Source of the DNA: Auxenochlorella pyrenoidosa | Lineage: Eukaryota; Chlorophyta; Trebouxiophyceae; Chlorellales; Chlorellaceae | NCBI GenBank assembly: GCA_001430745.1 | Contig: KQ482057.1 | Span: 242,052 to 306,051 of the forward strand | DNA length: 64,000 nt | Reading direction: 5' to 3' | Shown: piece after piece, positions 12,616-25,100 of the stretch | How the letters are laid out: each line of letters starts with the position of its first letter | How positions within the stretch are numbered: the first letter of the stretch is position 1 | Program-made: the position numbers and the translations under genes | The notes under the pieces: generated by a model | Told to the model about the DNA's origin: nothing | Seen by the model: only the letters and a program-made list of their open reading frames with translations | Database searches by the model: none

Positions 12616-14130
12616 ACAGGTCGACCTTGGCCTGTTCATTCGCTAGCTTTTGTTTCTGCGCTCAAAGGGCAGAGCAGTGGACGCCAACCCCTCGGGCGTC
12701 GCTTTGCCGGCGGCCCATCGGATTCCATTCTCTTCCCTTCCCCCTTACACCCCCCTCCTGCTGCCGCTCTTCCCATCCTATTTAGCTGCTCTGGTCTGCT
12801 TTGCTTATGCCCCATCACGCTTTGCTGTGTCCTGCACCTCCCTGACATGCCTCTCCCTGCACCCTGACACCCTCCTTGGCGACCTGCTGCACATACCCGT
12901 GAAGCAGTGCCGCCTTGGGGTCACGTGCCGGAAGTCGTCCTCCTTGCCAGGTTGCACCTGTCTTTGAATCGCACCTGTCTGTCCCAACTTCTGCGGCCAT
13001 CTGTTGCTGCGTGCTGCTCCATTCCTGCCCCTTGGTCTCGCTAACTCGCTCGCTCTTCTGGTGCTTTGCCTCCAGCTATTGGACATGCCCACGCCGCTGT
13101 TGCCTTGCCCTCCTTGCTCCATTCCGTAGCCACCTCCTCTGTTTGCGTCTCGCCTCAGCCTGTTCATCGGGCAGACCACTGCTCTCGACACCCCCTCTGC
13201 ACATGACGACTGCAGCGGGCACCAACCCTGCCACATAGCCACACGTTATTGTTGCCCAAAAGGTGCTACGCCTGTCCGCCCCTGCACTCTCAGCTCGCTC
13301 CCGCTTTGGCTGGCTCACATGCATGCGCTCTGGCCCCGACGCGTCTGTTCTTCATTTCTCGCCGCAGTTGCGCTCCCCCTTTGCAAACACCCCTGGCCAT
13401 TTGATTGTGCGCTGTAAGATTGGCAGATCACGCGCTCTAATGACCAGAGTGTGGCGGCATGCCTGATCCTGGACAAATCCTGCTTGATGCACCGAGCTTT
13501 AGAGTGGGCGGGCAAGCAGGCTGAGTGGATGTGGATGGGCTCACCGCGCCCCATGCAACAAGGAAAAAAACGGCGGTTTCCTGGCTGGCCTCATCAGTCA
13601 GCGGGGGCCTGTAGCAGCGTGCGTTTAACGGGTTGGGGAAAGAGGCAATATACAGCAGCCAGATGACAATTCATAAGTTCCTGTTTCTGCTTACACCACA
13701 GGCGCGGTGATGGCGATAGCAATGGTGGCAAGAAGCAGTTCAGGCAGGGGCAGTGCCCAGCACCGCCATATCCAGCTGTACATGGGCTTTGAATAGCTCA
13801 CACCATGGTTTCGTCTTACGGCATCAGCCATTCTGCAGACGTGAGCAACAGCTCCCGCTGCGACTCCATAAGCCTCGTGGTCCGCCCCGCCCTCGGATGT
13901 AGAGTCGTCCAACGCCAACTGCAGAGCGACATGTAAGTGTGCACACAGCCAGTCACCGTGACATCATGCCGGACAACCTGTGCAAAGCTGTCGCGCATGT
14001 GGGGTCGCCTCTTCGCACAAGGCACATGCAAAGGCACATGTTGTTGGTCACAGCCATTACACACCCATGCATGCGTCCAGTCCCTTGCCTGCTTGTGCAG
14101 GACCCTCACTCAGTACCACTCTCCACAAAG
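12616..14130. other. Intergenic, CT-rich; probable long 3' UTRs; no gene seen
   Basis: After the RRM gene stop the plus strand is pyrimidine-rich for about 700 bases (roughly 12700-13420), with only short frames lacking motifs. A minus-strand frame at 13816-14109 is open but unrecognised; it may be the 3' UTR of the minus-strand gene that ends at 14131. Confidence 0.45.
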
Positions 14131-14870
14131 CTAGCTCAGATCGATGTAACTGGTGCCTGGCTTCAACGTCTGCAAAGCAGAGAACACGCGGATGAGAGCG
14201 AATTGTAAGCCACCAACCTAAGGAAGAGCAGCTGCAAGACAGGCTTCAGGTGTGAAGAGAAAAGCACGACTGCGTTTTGTGCTGCTTCACCCCACCTGCA
14301 CCTCAATCATGGGCAGGCTGTTATTGCACGGCGATTTGGGTGGGCTTGGGTAGGGGTGAGGTGGCAGGCTGAACAGAGGACTTTGTGGGTGGGCGCGCGC
14401 GGGGTTGGCAGGTTGGGCTTGCGGATGCAGGGGTGTAGACACGTCTGGGCGGGGGCATAGTGTAAACGCCCACGAGCACCTCGCGAGGAACATACACATC
14501 GGTTTCTGAATGCTGGGGCGAAGCCAGCCTCACCAATGTACTGCAGCCCAGGCGGCCGCACAGCGCAGCAGCGTGCGGTTCCCTGCCTGACGATCTGACC
14601 CGCTGCCCCTGGCATGGCTGCAGCGCACCTGCACCAGAGTCGGGAGGGGTGCAAAAGGGTCCCGCATGTGGATCAGCGGCCGCAGCACCACCGGCGCCAG
14701 CTGCCCCGCCGCCCCAACGCTGCAGCTGGGCCTCTGCCCCGCCGGCCGCTGTTCGCAGCAAAACCCTAAACTCTTACACACGCGGAGCTGCCAGGGTGTG
14801 GCCACCCAGCGATCGGCATCCCTGTCCTCTGGAGAGCCAGTCAGTCCACGTGGCCGACCTGGGTGTTCCT
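14131..14870 (-). CDS. Unrecognised protein, probable spliced gene (approximate limits)
   Basis: I do not recognise this gene. Minus-strand pieces flanked by good splice signals can be chained: an open stretch from about 14870 down to 14641 with RPLIHMRDPFAPLPTLVQ ending at a GTGCGC donor; a short block ending GLQYI at about 14537; ETDVYVPREVLVG near 14465-14500; LPMIEVQ at about 14295-14315; and a last exon TLKPGTSYIDLS with TAG at 14131-14133. Phase is consistent between GLQYI and ETDVY and between LPMIEVQ and TLKPG, but the join between the middle two is unresolved, and no ATG start is certain. The block is soluble and compact in character. It lies divergent to NDUFA1 and would share its promoter. 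Confidence 0.35.
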
Positions 14871-14983
14871 TCTCTTGTATGCTTACACTTGATCGTGTTG
14901 CGGAAGCAGGGGCCCCGTTGCAGCCTGGTATTTGGCTGCAAAGAACACCGGGCGCCGCTCAGTCCTCTCAAGGTGCCCGCACA

Positions 14984-15395
14984 ATGGTGTTGGCGCCTTG
15001 GGTCGAGGCTATTGTGCCTCTAGCCCTCATCACCTCCTTCGTGGCTGCGATGGGAGGCCTCCAAGTGAGAAGGGGAGCAGGAAGTGCTGTGCGCGGCGCC
15101 TGAACGCTGCACGCTGGCTCCGCAGAAGATCATAAGGGGTGTGGCGTGGGCTGGCAGGCCTCGGCCGCTGCCCTGGGCTGGGTGAGGGCGAGGGCGGCGG
15201 CGGCGGCGGCGGCACGGATGCACGCGCTCTTGACTAGCTGCTCCTCGCAACCTGTTCTTCCTGCTGTAGGGAGCGGTGCAGCATGCGTTCTACGGCAAGC
15301 CCAAGGCAACAGGGGTGGACGACTGGGACAGGCTGGTTGCGGCGCGTGACGCGCGCATCCTGGAGGAGTGGCAGCAGAAGAACAAGCAGGGTTGA
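14984..15395 (+). CDS. NDUFA1: NADH dehydrogenase (ubiquinone) 1 alpha subcomplex subunit 1 (MWFE)
   Basis: Small single-span accessory subunit of mitochondrial complex I. Two exons, 14984-15064 and 15270-15395, give 68 residues, the normal size of plant MWFE. Exon 1 is the membrane helix with the family opening VLAPWVEAIVPLALITSF. Exon 2 gives AFYGKPKATGVDDWDRL, which aligns with the plant HKAYHGRPKHIG..EWD region, then a charged tail. The split falls where the helix meets the soluble tail. An alternative reading that keeps an extra block at 15127-15160 adds residues absent from the family, so I rejected it. Confidence 0.88.
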
Positions 15396-16542
15396 GGTCT
15401 CCGGCCTGCTGCCGGCAGCGCTGCTTTGTGATGCAGCTTTTTGTGCCAACAGCGCTGCAGCCTCTGCTGAGCAGCACGTGATGGCCCCAACACCGGCGCC
15501 TGCCGGCCCCTCCGTGTGTAGCCCGGTGTTCAGACCTGCCTGCTGCCTTCTCCTATAACAACGCACCCTGTATTGATTCAAACCCTTTTCTTGTCAGCTG
15601 CTTCCTCTTTCCTTGCTGCTGTTGTTTTCCAGCCGCCATTCTGTGTGTGGTTCCCACCGCTGCTTGACATCAACCTTTCCCCCCTCCACAGGATACCTGC
15701 CTGGCCTGAAGTCCCCACTGCTGTCTGCTTGCGAGGCTCCAGTTTTCACTCATCTCTCTGTAGCTGTCAAGCAGCAAGAGCCATCAAGAAGTGACAGCTT
15801 CAGGCTGTGCAGGGCGCTGTTTGCTGATTTGTTGCAGCGACAGTTGATGCACCGTTGCCACGCACAGGATTGTTCTGTCTTTTGGCCTTGCTGCAGCGTT
15901 CTGCGACCGGCATGCTGTTCAGAAAGAGATGCGCCGGCAGAACGGGGCATTTATTGCACCCCGGCCGAATGCACGACTGGTGCACGACTGGTCATCACTG
16001 TCCGCCTAGCGGCTGCAGATATTGTGGTGGATGGGGCAGTGAAGACGGGACTGTTATCTATGTTATGTTTTCTTGAGCGATTACCATCCTGCCGGCATCT
16101 GTGCAGCCTGCACCGGTTGTTCATGCTGCCTTCATGTCCATGGGCTGTGGCCCAACTGCTGGCACCAGCTGTAGCGGCTTGCCCCCTCTTCTGGTTGTGT
16201 CAAGTGGACCAGTCCCATCCAACGTTGGTGTCCAGGATCAGTCTGTTTTCCCGTCTCACAAGCAGGTGACAAGTAAGTAGTGAGTTGTTGAGCACGTTCA
16301 GCGCTTTGGCGCGTGCCTGAACGGTGCCTGAACAGCGCTCCGCCCCGCTGCGGCGCACAATCTGGCAGTTGCCAAAGGGGCGGTCTTTTGTGCTTCTGTG
16401 CGTTCGTTCGCGTGTCACTCCCTCGAAATTTCTCAAGGAAACTACGAACTCCGACAATTGCGCGCAGAGATTGGGGGGTTGAGGCAGAGGCGCAAGGGAA
16501 CTCTAGCCCTCGATAGGGGGGTACAGCCAACAAGGACTGCAA
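15396..16542. other. Intergenic: NDUFA1 3' UTR and promoter of the hydrolase gene; no gene seen
   Basis: Open frames up to about 218 codons exist on the plus strand but are Ser/Cys/Leu-rich, carry no motif and have no splice-consistent neighbours. Nothing else was recognised. Confidence 0.45.
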
Positions 16543-18485
16543 ATGACGGAGCAGCTGCTGCAACGCGCGCCCTGGGCCACCGCGGTCGCTGCGCCCCGGG
16601 CTTCACCCCGAAGGCGGGCGGCAGTGCGCGTGAGCGCTTCGCCTGCAGCCCGGGCGCAGCTACACACCCAGACCATCAATCGCGGCTCGCCTCTGCCGAG
16701 CAGCGCGCCCTCCCAGGCCCACCCACCACCGCCGCAGCAGCCCACCGCTGCCGTGCCATCTGCAGAACCGCTGCTGGTGAGCAGGAGGCTGTTTGCGCCC
16801 AAAAGTCCTTGTTTACCGTCTGGCGTCAGTGCATGCGGCATTCTGGGCGCAGCCGCGTGTCAGAAGCCCTCGGGTGCCCACGAATCGGCAGCACCACCGC
16901 CTGGTCGGGCTTGGGAGGGGCGGTGTTGGAAGTTTGCCAGGTGCCAGCTTTGTGTTTCTCCCCTCAATAGTGACCAACCGTGCATCACTGCCTCTCTTGG
17001 CCCCTCGAACCAGGCCTATGAGATCGTGCAAGGCCCGCTGGTGCGCTACAGCACCATGGGCCCTGGCCGGGCGCCTCCTACGGCCGTGCTGGTGCACGGC
17101 ATCCTTGGCAAGCGGCAGAACATGCTGTCCTTTGCACGGCGGCTGGTGGAGGGCTTCCCGCACTGGCAGGTGCGCATGGCGCGTTTGTCAAGGGCCTGCA
17201 TTGCACACCCTCTGGTCAATGTTGGCCGATCGGCATCCTTGGCAGCCCACGCAGCTGCGGCTTCGCAGCACCAGTCCACCAGCAGGAAGGTTTGAAAGCC
17301 GCCCCTCCCTCCTTTACAACTCCTGCACTGATGCTGCACTGCAGGTGGTGGTGGCCGACCTGCGCTGCCATGGCGAGTCGGCCGCACTGTCGCACGCGTT
17401 GCGGGGCCCCCACACCCTCGAGACGGCTGCCAACGACGTCATCAAGCTGCTGTCCGCCCTGAAGCTGTTCCCAGAGATGCTCATAGGGCACAGCTTTGGC
17501 GGCAAGGTGGTGCTGCAGATGACCAAGTACTGGTCGGCAACGGCGCGCCGAGTGCCGCGGCCTGTGCAGGTGCCCAAGGGCGGAGCACAAGGGGGTCGGT
17601 GTCGGCAGCTGCCTGGGTGCTGCGCGTCCGCCCCCACTCAGCAAGACGAGGCGCAGCATACCGCTCCAACCCCATGCTTCATCGCCGCACGTCTGCAGGT
17701 CTGGGTGCTGGACACGCTGCCAGGCGAGGTGCGCAGCGGCGACATGGGCGGCGCCGACCGCCCCGCCGACCTCATCTCCACGCTGCAGCGCGTGCCCCTG
17801 CCAGTACCCAACCGCCAGTGGCTCATCAGCCACCTGGAGGGCGCGGGTTTCTCGCGTCAGGTGGCGGCCTGGGCTGCTACCAACCTGGCGCCGCTGCCCA
17901 GCGGCGGCCTTGGCTGGGGCTTTGACCTCGCGGGAATCTCGCAAATGTTCCGGTGAGGGCTCTCATGGGATCCTGTTTCTTGCTGCTGCAACAGGTGCAG
18001 AAAAGCCAGCCAGAGTGCGTGCATCAAAGGAAGCAGAGACTGCAACCAGAACTGCTGTATCCACGCCGTTCCTCCTATGTCTGGTCACGCTGGCACCCGT
18101 GCTTCTCCCTGACGTGCACCCGTCCACTGCCCTCTCCCTGGGCAGGTCTTACGAGACAGCCGACCTCTGGCCGCTGCTGGCTACCCCTGCTGACGGCGTG
18201 ACGGTGTCCTTTGTGAAAGCTGAGCGGTCCACCTTCCGCTGGGGCGGCTCCGACGAGGCGCGGATTCAAGCTCTGGGCCATGCCGTGCATGAGCTGCCCA
18301 ATGCTGGCCACTGGGTTCACACGGATAACCCTGGGGGCCTCTTCCACATCCTGGCGCCCTCGTTCAACTCTGAACCCGATCTTCACGCGCAGCTCAGCCC
18401 GCGCAACAACGTGGTGGCATCTCACTCGCCCACAGCGGGAGCCTCCTCTGCTGGCTTGCGTCAGTTGACTGCACTTGAGATGTGA
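16543..18485 (+). CDS. Alpha/beta hydrolase, probably plastid-targeted (ABHD11-like)
   Basis: Predicted serine hydrolase; the substrate is unknown. Five exons: 16543-16776, 17014-17169, 17345-17569, 17699-17952, 18146-18485, about 400 aa. The first 75 residues are Ala/Ser/Pro/Arg-rich with few acids, resembling a chloroplast transit peptide. The fold then follows: AVLVHGILGKRQNMLSFARR (oxyanion loop), VVVADLRCHGES, the nucleophile elbow LIGHSFGGKVVLQM, a candidate acid in WVLDTLPG, and the catalytic His in LPNAGHWVHTDNP. The layout matches the ABHD11/YbfF-like group, which has plastid members in plants. The last about 45 residues are variable. It stands alone between intergenic stretches of about 1 kb. 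Confidence 0.87.
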
Positions 18486-19456
18486 GGCCTGCACTGCTGC
18501 CACGCCTGAGAATGAGTATGCCCCCTTGATCGCCCCAAACTCCTAATGTACCTGCTGCTGTTTCGCTCCCTACACTCGCCATCCTCCGCGCAATGTTTTA
18601 AATTTGCTTTCCCCCGTCTTGCCCTCCTCACCTCACCGTCCCCAACCAAGTGTTCTTTCCCCTGCTTCCTGCAAACTGCTCTTTCACCTGCACTTTCCAC
18701 TGGCTCCACCATCCCTGCCCTCCCTTGTCCCTTCCCCGGCCCAACCGGATTTACGACTGCTTACTCTGGCACTCTTGTGCATTGATGTACAAACACAACG
18801 GAAAGCACCAAGCGGCGCAAACACGACTGGTGGCAGTAGCAGCGATGGCTGCATCATACCCTGCCTCAGCGTAGGCTGTGCAGCAGGCATGACAGCGGGC
18901 AAGGGCAACAGTAAAAACACAACATAGCCAGGATGGCTGCTGCGCCGGCCATCTGCAACATTGACACAAGCACACAAGTATGAAAAATACGGCCAGTCCG
19001 AACCGTGCAGAAGCGCTCAAGAGCCGCGCTGCCGCCGCCGCCCAGCGGTGAAGGCAACACGCCTCCTGCCTGCACTTCTCGCTCGGCAGTATGGAAATAT
19101 CGTTCAGGGTGCAGTAGTGTTCTCAGCTGCTCGCAAACGCCAAACCCCATGAAAGCCACGGGGCCATCGCTGAAACCTGAACCCAGACGGGACTCAATTC
19201 CACCCCGAAATCGCTGTCCAAAAGGGATCTGTTATCGCAGTGCATCGGGCGGGCCCAGCGTGCTGCGGGTCGTCCGAGGCTCCCAGCATGAGTGCTTCTG
19301 GTGATGAGCTGATTAATCTGAATGGTCTGTGAGCTGCTGTCAGAACTTGCGGGACACGCTGTTGCCGCGCAGCCGCGCCATATAGCCATCAAAAAGTGGC
19401 ATAGCATCACACGTTTTCTGCAGAAAACGTTTTCTGCAGCTGACCTCACGCCCATC
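18486..19456. other. Intergenic: hydrolase 3' UTR and DapA promoter; no gene seen
   Basis: Pyrimidine-rich just after the hydrolase stop (18540-18740), then mixed sequence. A small inverted AAAACGTTTTCTGCAG-like motif occurs at about 19408-19440, just before the DapA leader. No convincing coding region. Confidence 0.45.
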
Positions 19457-21992
19457 ATGGCCTGCACTAGTGCGCAGGCATGCACGCCCGCCGCAGCGCG
19501 CACCAACATGCGTTGCCGTGGTGTGGCGGCGGCGCGGCGGCACTGCTCCGCCAGACGGGCCCGCACTTGTGCAGTGCTCGCTCCGCTGCAAGGCGGAGCA
19601 ACGAGCGCCGAGAGCAATGCTGAATCGATGAAGAAGCTGCGCCTCATCACAGGCAAGTGGGTGCGCAAAGGATGCAGCACTTGCCAGCCAAGATGGTTCC
19701 CCTCGGGCGCTGCCAAAATGTGCGCCACCCGCCCACCTGGTCTGCTCTGCAGCCATCAAGACACCCTACCTGCCCAACGGGAAGTTCGACCTGGAAGCTT
19801 ATGATGCGATGGTGGAGCAGCAGATCCAGGTCGGAGCCGTGGCGTTGCTTGCCGCCCATCCCGTGCAGGTGCCCTGCGCTGGCTTGCCCTCTGAAGCGCT
19901 CCTTGCCCCTCAATGCTGCAGCACGGCGTGGAGGGCCTGATCGTGGGCGGCACAACTGGCGAGGGCCAGCTCATGACGTGGGATGAGCACATTATGCTCA
20001 TCGCCCACACAGGTGGGTAGGCATCCCCGCTCGCCGCACTGCTACTGCCGCTCCGTCAGTGAGGGCCGGTTCATATGGCTAGCTTCTCCACCTGCAGTGA
20101 ACCAATTTGGGCGGCAGATCAAGGTGATCGGCAACACTGGAAGCAACAGCACGCGCGAGGCGCTGCACGCAACGGAGCAGGTGTGGAGCCGGTCCACCGT
20201 GGGCTCGTTCGACGTGTGCATCCCAACCATCATTTCAGCGGCGTGACAGGAGCCCACACTCAGGCTCTGTGCAGGACGCGGAATGCACAGAAGCGTCACC
20301 CTCCGCGCATCCTGACGTTGCATGCAGGGCTTTGCTGTGGGCATGGACGCGGCGCTGCAGATCAACCCATACTATGGCAAGACTTCCATGGCCGGGCTGC
20401 GCGAGCACTTCAAGTGCGTATGGTGTCTTGATGGCAGGTGTTTGCAGGTTGCAGCGGAGGGTCTGCGAGTTTCAGCCGTGTGGAGCATTCCTTGACAGTG
20501 AGCAGGCGCATGGCAGCACCACACTTACCAACCTTGTCCGGCTTAGCCTGCAGGGCCGCGCTGGCCGAGGGCCCGGCCATCATCTACAACGTGCCCGGCC
20601 GCACGGGTGAGCTGGGTTTTGCTGTCCGCAGTGAGGTCGATGCCTCTGTGTGCTCCAGTGTGCTGCCGGCGACAACTCGGTGCGCGCACCCCAACCAGTC
20701 GGCTGGCTTGATTACACTCAACCCATCCTGCGTGAGCACCTTCTCTCCCACAGGACAAGACATCCCGGATGATCTCATCCTGTCGCTTGCTGGCCATGAT
20801 AACTTCCTGGGCGTAAAGGAGTGCACGGGTGGGTTGGCACCTGAATGCAGCTGGCTGCCTGGCTGCAACTGGCAGCATGCAGCCACGCCCAAGTTGCCCC
20901 TGTAATAAGCGGTGTCAAGCCATGTTCCCATGAAAGGCTTCTGCGCTGGCCGCAACTTGTGCCTGCAGGCAATGCACGGATCGAGCGCTACCACCAGAGT
21001 GGGGTGCTGTGCTGGAGCGGCAATGATGACGAGGCGCATGCAGGACGGCATCAGCACAACGCGCAGGTGATGGGAATCCAGGCTGTGTGAGCAATGCACA
21101 GGGAACCGTAGAGTTTTGCGTGTGAGCGGAAACCACAACTTGATTGGACGCCTCGCTGATCTCCCTTGCAGGGCGTCATCAGCGTGACCAGCAACCTAAT
21201 TCCTGGCCTCTTCTCCAAGCTTATGACACAGGCAAGCAAGTCTGCATGTGCCTGCTGCAGTGCAAGGACGTTTGAGGCAGGGAGCGAGCCTTACGCAATT
21301 GCGATTCAGTCAGTACCCCCCGTGCCTCTTGCATTGGGAAATTGGGCAGGCCTGGCCCAACTGAGTTCAATACTTCTTCACGACTACGCCTCTGCAGAGA
21401 GATGATGAGCTGGCCAGCAGCCTGAATGACCTCATCTCCTGGCTTTTCTGCGAGCCCAACCCCATTTCTCTGTGAGCAAGCCAGCAACTGCAAGGCTCAC
21501 ATTGGACCTATGTCTTCCTGTACTTTGATCAGCGGCAGCAGTTCTACATTTGTGGTTTAATAAACCCGCTCGCAATGCCTCATTCTCGCCCACAGCAACA
21601 CCGCTCTGGCTATGTGCGGACTGGTTCGCCCCGTGTTCCGGCTGCCCTACGTGCCGCTGTCGCGAGAGCAGCGGGAGCACGGTGCGCAGCTGCTGCGGGC
21701 TGTTCAAGAGCACATTCCTGGCTGCAAGGTGAGGGAGGGTCGTGTTAGTGTGAGTGTGGAGCGCAACGCTGCGAGTGGAGCATTGTCCTTTCTCCAGCAG
21801 CAAACTCAAGCTGGCTGATCATGTGTGCAGTCAGGTCCTTGTGGCAGCAGCGGCTCTCCCTGTCGCCTTTATTTGTGCAATCCATGCAATTCGCATGGTC
21901 AATTGGCAAGTTGCTTGAACCCTTCACTGCTGCAGGAGGTGCGCGTCATGGAGGACGATGAATTCAAGCTCATTGCATCATCGGGCTACTGA
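19457..21992 (+). CDS. dapA: 4-hydroxy-tetrahydrodipicolinate synthase (DHDPS), plastidial
   Basis: First committed step of lysine synthesis: condenses pyruvate with aspartate semialdehyde via a Schiff base. Twelve exons: 19457-19652, 19753-19829, 19922-20012, 20098-20180, 20328-20413, 20554-20606, 20754-20828, 20969-21066, 21172-21231, 21398-21471, 21596-21728, 21936-21992. Residues 1-55 are Ala/Arg/Cys-rich, a likely plastid transit peptide. The TIM-barrel landmarks follow: [45 protein letters not shown], the catalytic Tyr in [10 protein letters not shown], the Schiff-base Lys in [24 protein letters not shown] and [13 protein letters not shown]. Introns 1 and 9 have GC donors (CAG|GCAAGT, CAG|GCAAGC); GC use is forced by frame. 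Convergent with MLH1. Confidence 0.95.
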
Positions 21993-22164
21993 GCTGAATT
22001 TTGGGGTGCCATGATTCCAGCCTTTCCACAGACCATTTGGGCACCTTACGCCGGGGCAACAAGCCACGGGAAATTGTTGCGCCGCGCTGTACTGGATGTA
22101 ACAGCGGAATGTTTCAGGCACACAGCTGGCAAAGCAAAGGCATTCGAGGCGGGCCCGTTCCTTT

Positions 22165-25100
22165 TCAGCAGCGCTCAAAGATTCTGTAAAGTGTCTCCAG
22201 CCGGGTCAGCTCCACCACTGTGCCGTCGCTTGCACGCTGGCGCGATGGCGCCAGGAACTGCCTGCATTCGCATATGGGGCAATGATGATGAAACCATGAC
22301 TACCTGCGACATGCACATTTTGGCTCAGGTTGAAGGCTAGCCCTTAGCAGTCCAGTCGTGCAAAGGGTAGCCCTTAGCAGTCCAACCGCGCAAAGGGACA
22401 GCGAGGGAAATGACCTCGAGACCAGAAAAGAGCTGGGTGTAGCAGCTGCACCTGAGAGCTGGCAGTAGAACATGCTGCATGGTCCACTCTTGCTGTCGCT
22501 TCTCCGCAGAGATTGCACTGTGTTGTTGCTGTGAGGTGCCCTCCTCCATGCTGACTTGAGCCTCGTCCACAGCTTTCGAGGCCGTTGGCTGCACTCGGTG
22601 CAGCTCCGCCAGTGCCTACAGCAGAAGACCAACCAACGCAGGAGGGAGAGTCAGTGTTTTAGTGAACGCCATGCCATGCGCTCAACCCACCAACCTGCGC
22701 TCGGAAGGAGGCACCTGCGCAAGACCCTGGAAGCAAGCCTTCTCTTCTGTCCAATCCACGTGTTGCCCGAGCGCCAGGACAAACTCAGGCAGGCGGTCTG
22801 CAGCCAAAAAGCACCGTTGGCGGAAGGGGGGTCATCATTAAAGGCTCAGAATAGTGATTATCCATTCCTTGGCTGGCCGTCCACCAGCCTGAAAAGACAG
22901 CATGATTTCCCGTAAGCAGCCCATGCTTTTGGAACTCACCAAGTTCAGGCACATACTGCTCGACCAGCTGCGGCAGTGAGGCTAGGCAACCATCTGCACA
23001 GGCATAGCAGTCGGAGGGGGCTGTGGGATCCTGTCTGAAGGGGCAATTGGCAGAAGGCGGGGAGGCTATGCCCTAGGTGGTGAGTAGCGTTTGTCTCCCC
23101 CAACCCCCCACTCACACCCACACACACAGAGCACATGGCGCACGTAGCCAGACCACACCTTCCGTAATCTCGATCCCAAAATACTCGGCCAGCATGCCCG
23201 CCTTGTGGCGCAGCAGTTGCACCAGCAGCGCAGCCACCTCGTGCTTGGTGCCAGTCTCTGGTGAATCGTGCCACCGTCTCAGCACCTCTTGCGCTTCAAG
23301 CGCAGCCAGCGTTAAACCTTCTAGTGGCAGAGGAGGCCGCAGCTGGATGCGGCAGAAGGTACCGAAGCGCCGCAGGACCTGCTGGTAGAACATGTCTGCG
23401 GACAACCGCTGGACATCAAGAAGATACAGGCGAGTGCGGTGCTGCGCACAGTTGGAAGCAGCAGAAGTGAGCGCATCGCTTGAACAAGACACTCTCGCCC
23501 AAGGTGCAAGCAGTCAGTGCAGATGGTTCACACTACATAGTACCAACCTGCACGAGCGCTAGTGTGGCATCTGCCATGCCGACAAAGGTATAGGAACGCA
23601 GAATGTCCTGCAGGCCTGCAGCGCATTACCACCAGCAAAGTGCACCGCGTTACTTAAAAGGAGAACTTGATATTGCACAGGGAAAGAAGCACAGATTGTG
23701 CATTTGCGCCTGTGCAGCAGCACAGATCTCCCATCTTGCCTGCATGTGGCCGGGATTCTGCCTCGCTCAGCAGTGCACGCACGCTGTCAAACTCGCAGTT
23801 GCTGCCAGCATCATGCTGCTGCTGCTGCTGCTGCAGCTGTGCCTGCCTCTGGTGCTGGGAAGCGGGATCCAGCTGGCCACCGCACGCTGCCCCTGCTATC
23901 TCTAATGGGGTTGGCCCAAACTCGAACTCTCCCAAGGTGTTTGCCGCCACGACGCCAGTTCGTCGCCGCCCAGCAGGTGGGCCCTCAACTGGGAGTACAC
24001 CACCGGCTGTGGCAGGCATGTGTCGAGGGGCATAATCTTCCTGCGGCCCCTCTGCTGCGCATGCTGTCTCCCCACGGGCAGCATCGTTTCTGCCACCCTG
24101 CTGCCTCAGCTGTGCTTCTGCTGACGTCACTGCTGCTTGCTGCTGCGTCATGCCGCCGCTGTTGCCGCCGCTGCTTCCCAGAAAGGCGTGCAGGGTCTGG
24201 GCCCTGTGATCTGCCGGGAAAGGGAGGATTGATTCGGGACTCGGTGCCATGATGCAACTTTGTCCAACCTGGGCGGCCTCTGCAAAGTAAGTGATGCGCC
24301 ATCTGCACCTTCCCCCTGACCTCACACCTGTGCGCACGAGCTTGTCAGGCCGGTAGTAGGCCGGCTGTGCCTCAGCTACTGCTGAGGCGTCAACTAGCGG
24401 CGCGCCAGGCAGCAGCATCTGCGCCAAATGCAGAAATGCGGGTTTGCTATCAACCAGGAAGGATCTGTACTGGCAGGAGTTTACCGCATACTGTGAACCT
24501 GCACGTAACGACAACTCACCTGTGCATACGTGCGCTTGCTGTTGGTGCTCAGCAGCTTCTCCTCCACAGCAGCACGCACAGCCTCAATCAGCTCCTCCTA
24601 CAGAGCGGTGCAGAGGGGGCACCCACACACATGTTGCCACGAATGTTAGAAGGCTGTGGGGCATGTGAAAGGGTGGATGTGGGGCAACCATAGCCAACAT
24701 GGGTGCTCACCTGGTGCAAGAAGCCAACCTCTTGCTTGGTGGGGTGCACATTCACGTCCACATGGCTGCCGGGCAGTCCTACCTCCTGCGAGAAAGGGGC
24801 TTCAGCAGGCACAGTGCAGCACAGCAAAATGCAGGCAACAACGGTGGGGGCTGTGTGGACAGGCCAGCATTCGTGCCCAGACGCTTTGTTGGCATGCTGC
24901 GCACGCTGCCACAGTGCTCTGAGCATGAGCTGCTCTTCAAAGAGGCCTCACCAAGAATATGAAGGGTTTGGCAGCCTTGGGAAGCACTGCTGCATACGTG
25001 GCTTCCAGAGCCCGCTTGAGCGGGGTGCACTCCACTGCAGCAGGCGTCAACTTGCGACAGTCTGGTAAACACGGTCCGGACCACAGACTGCTGTTTGCAT

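Noticed and set aside
15127..15160. Extra NDUFA1 exon (KIIRGVAWAG)
   Set aside because: Splice signals exist, but skipping it gives the exact family length and alignment, and including it runs on to a frame-breaking region.
22337..22451. MLH1 C-terminus reading [17 protein letters not shown] to a stop
   Set aside because: This reads through the last intron and its tandem repeat; splicing to 22261 gives the conserved FERC ending instead.
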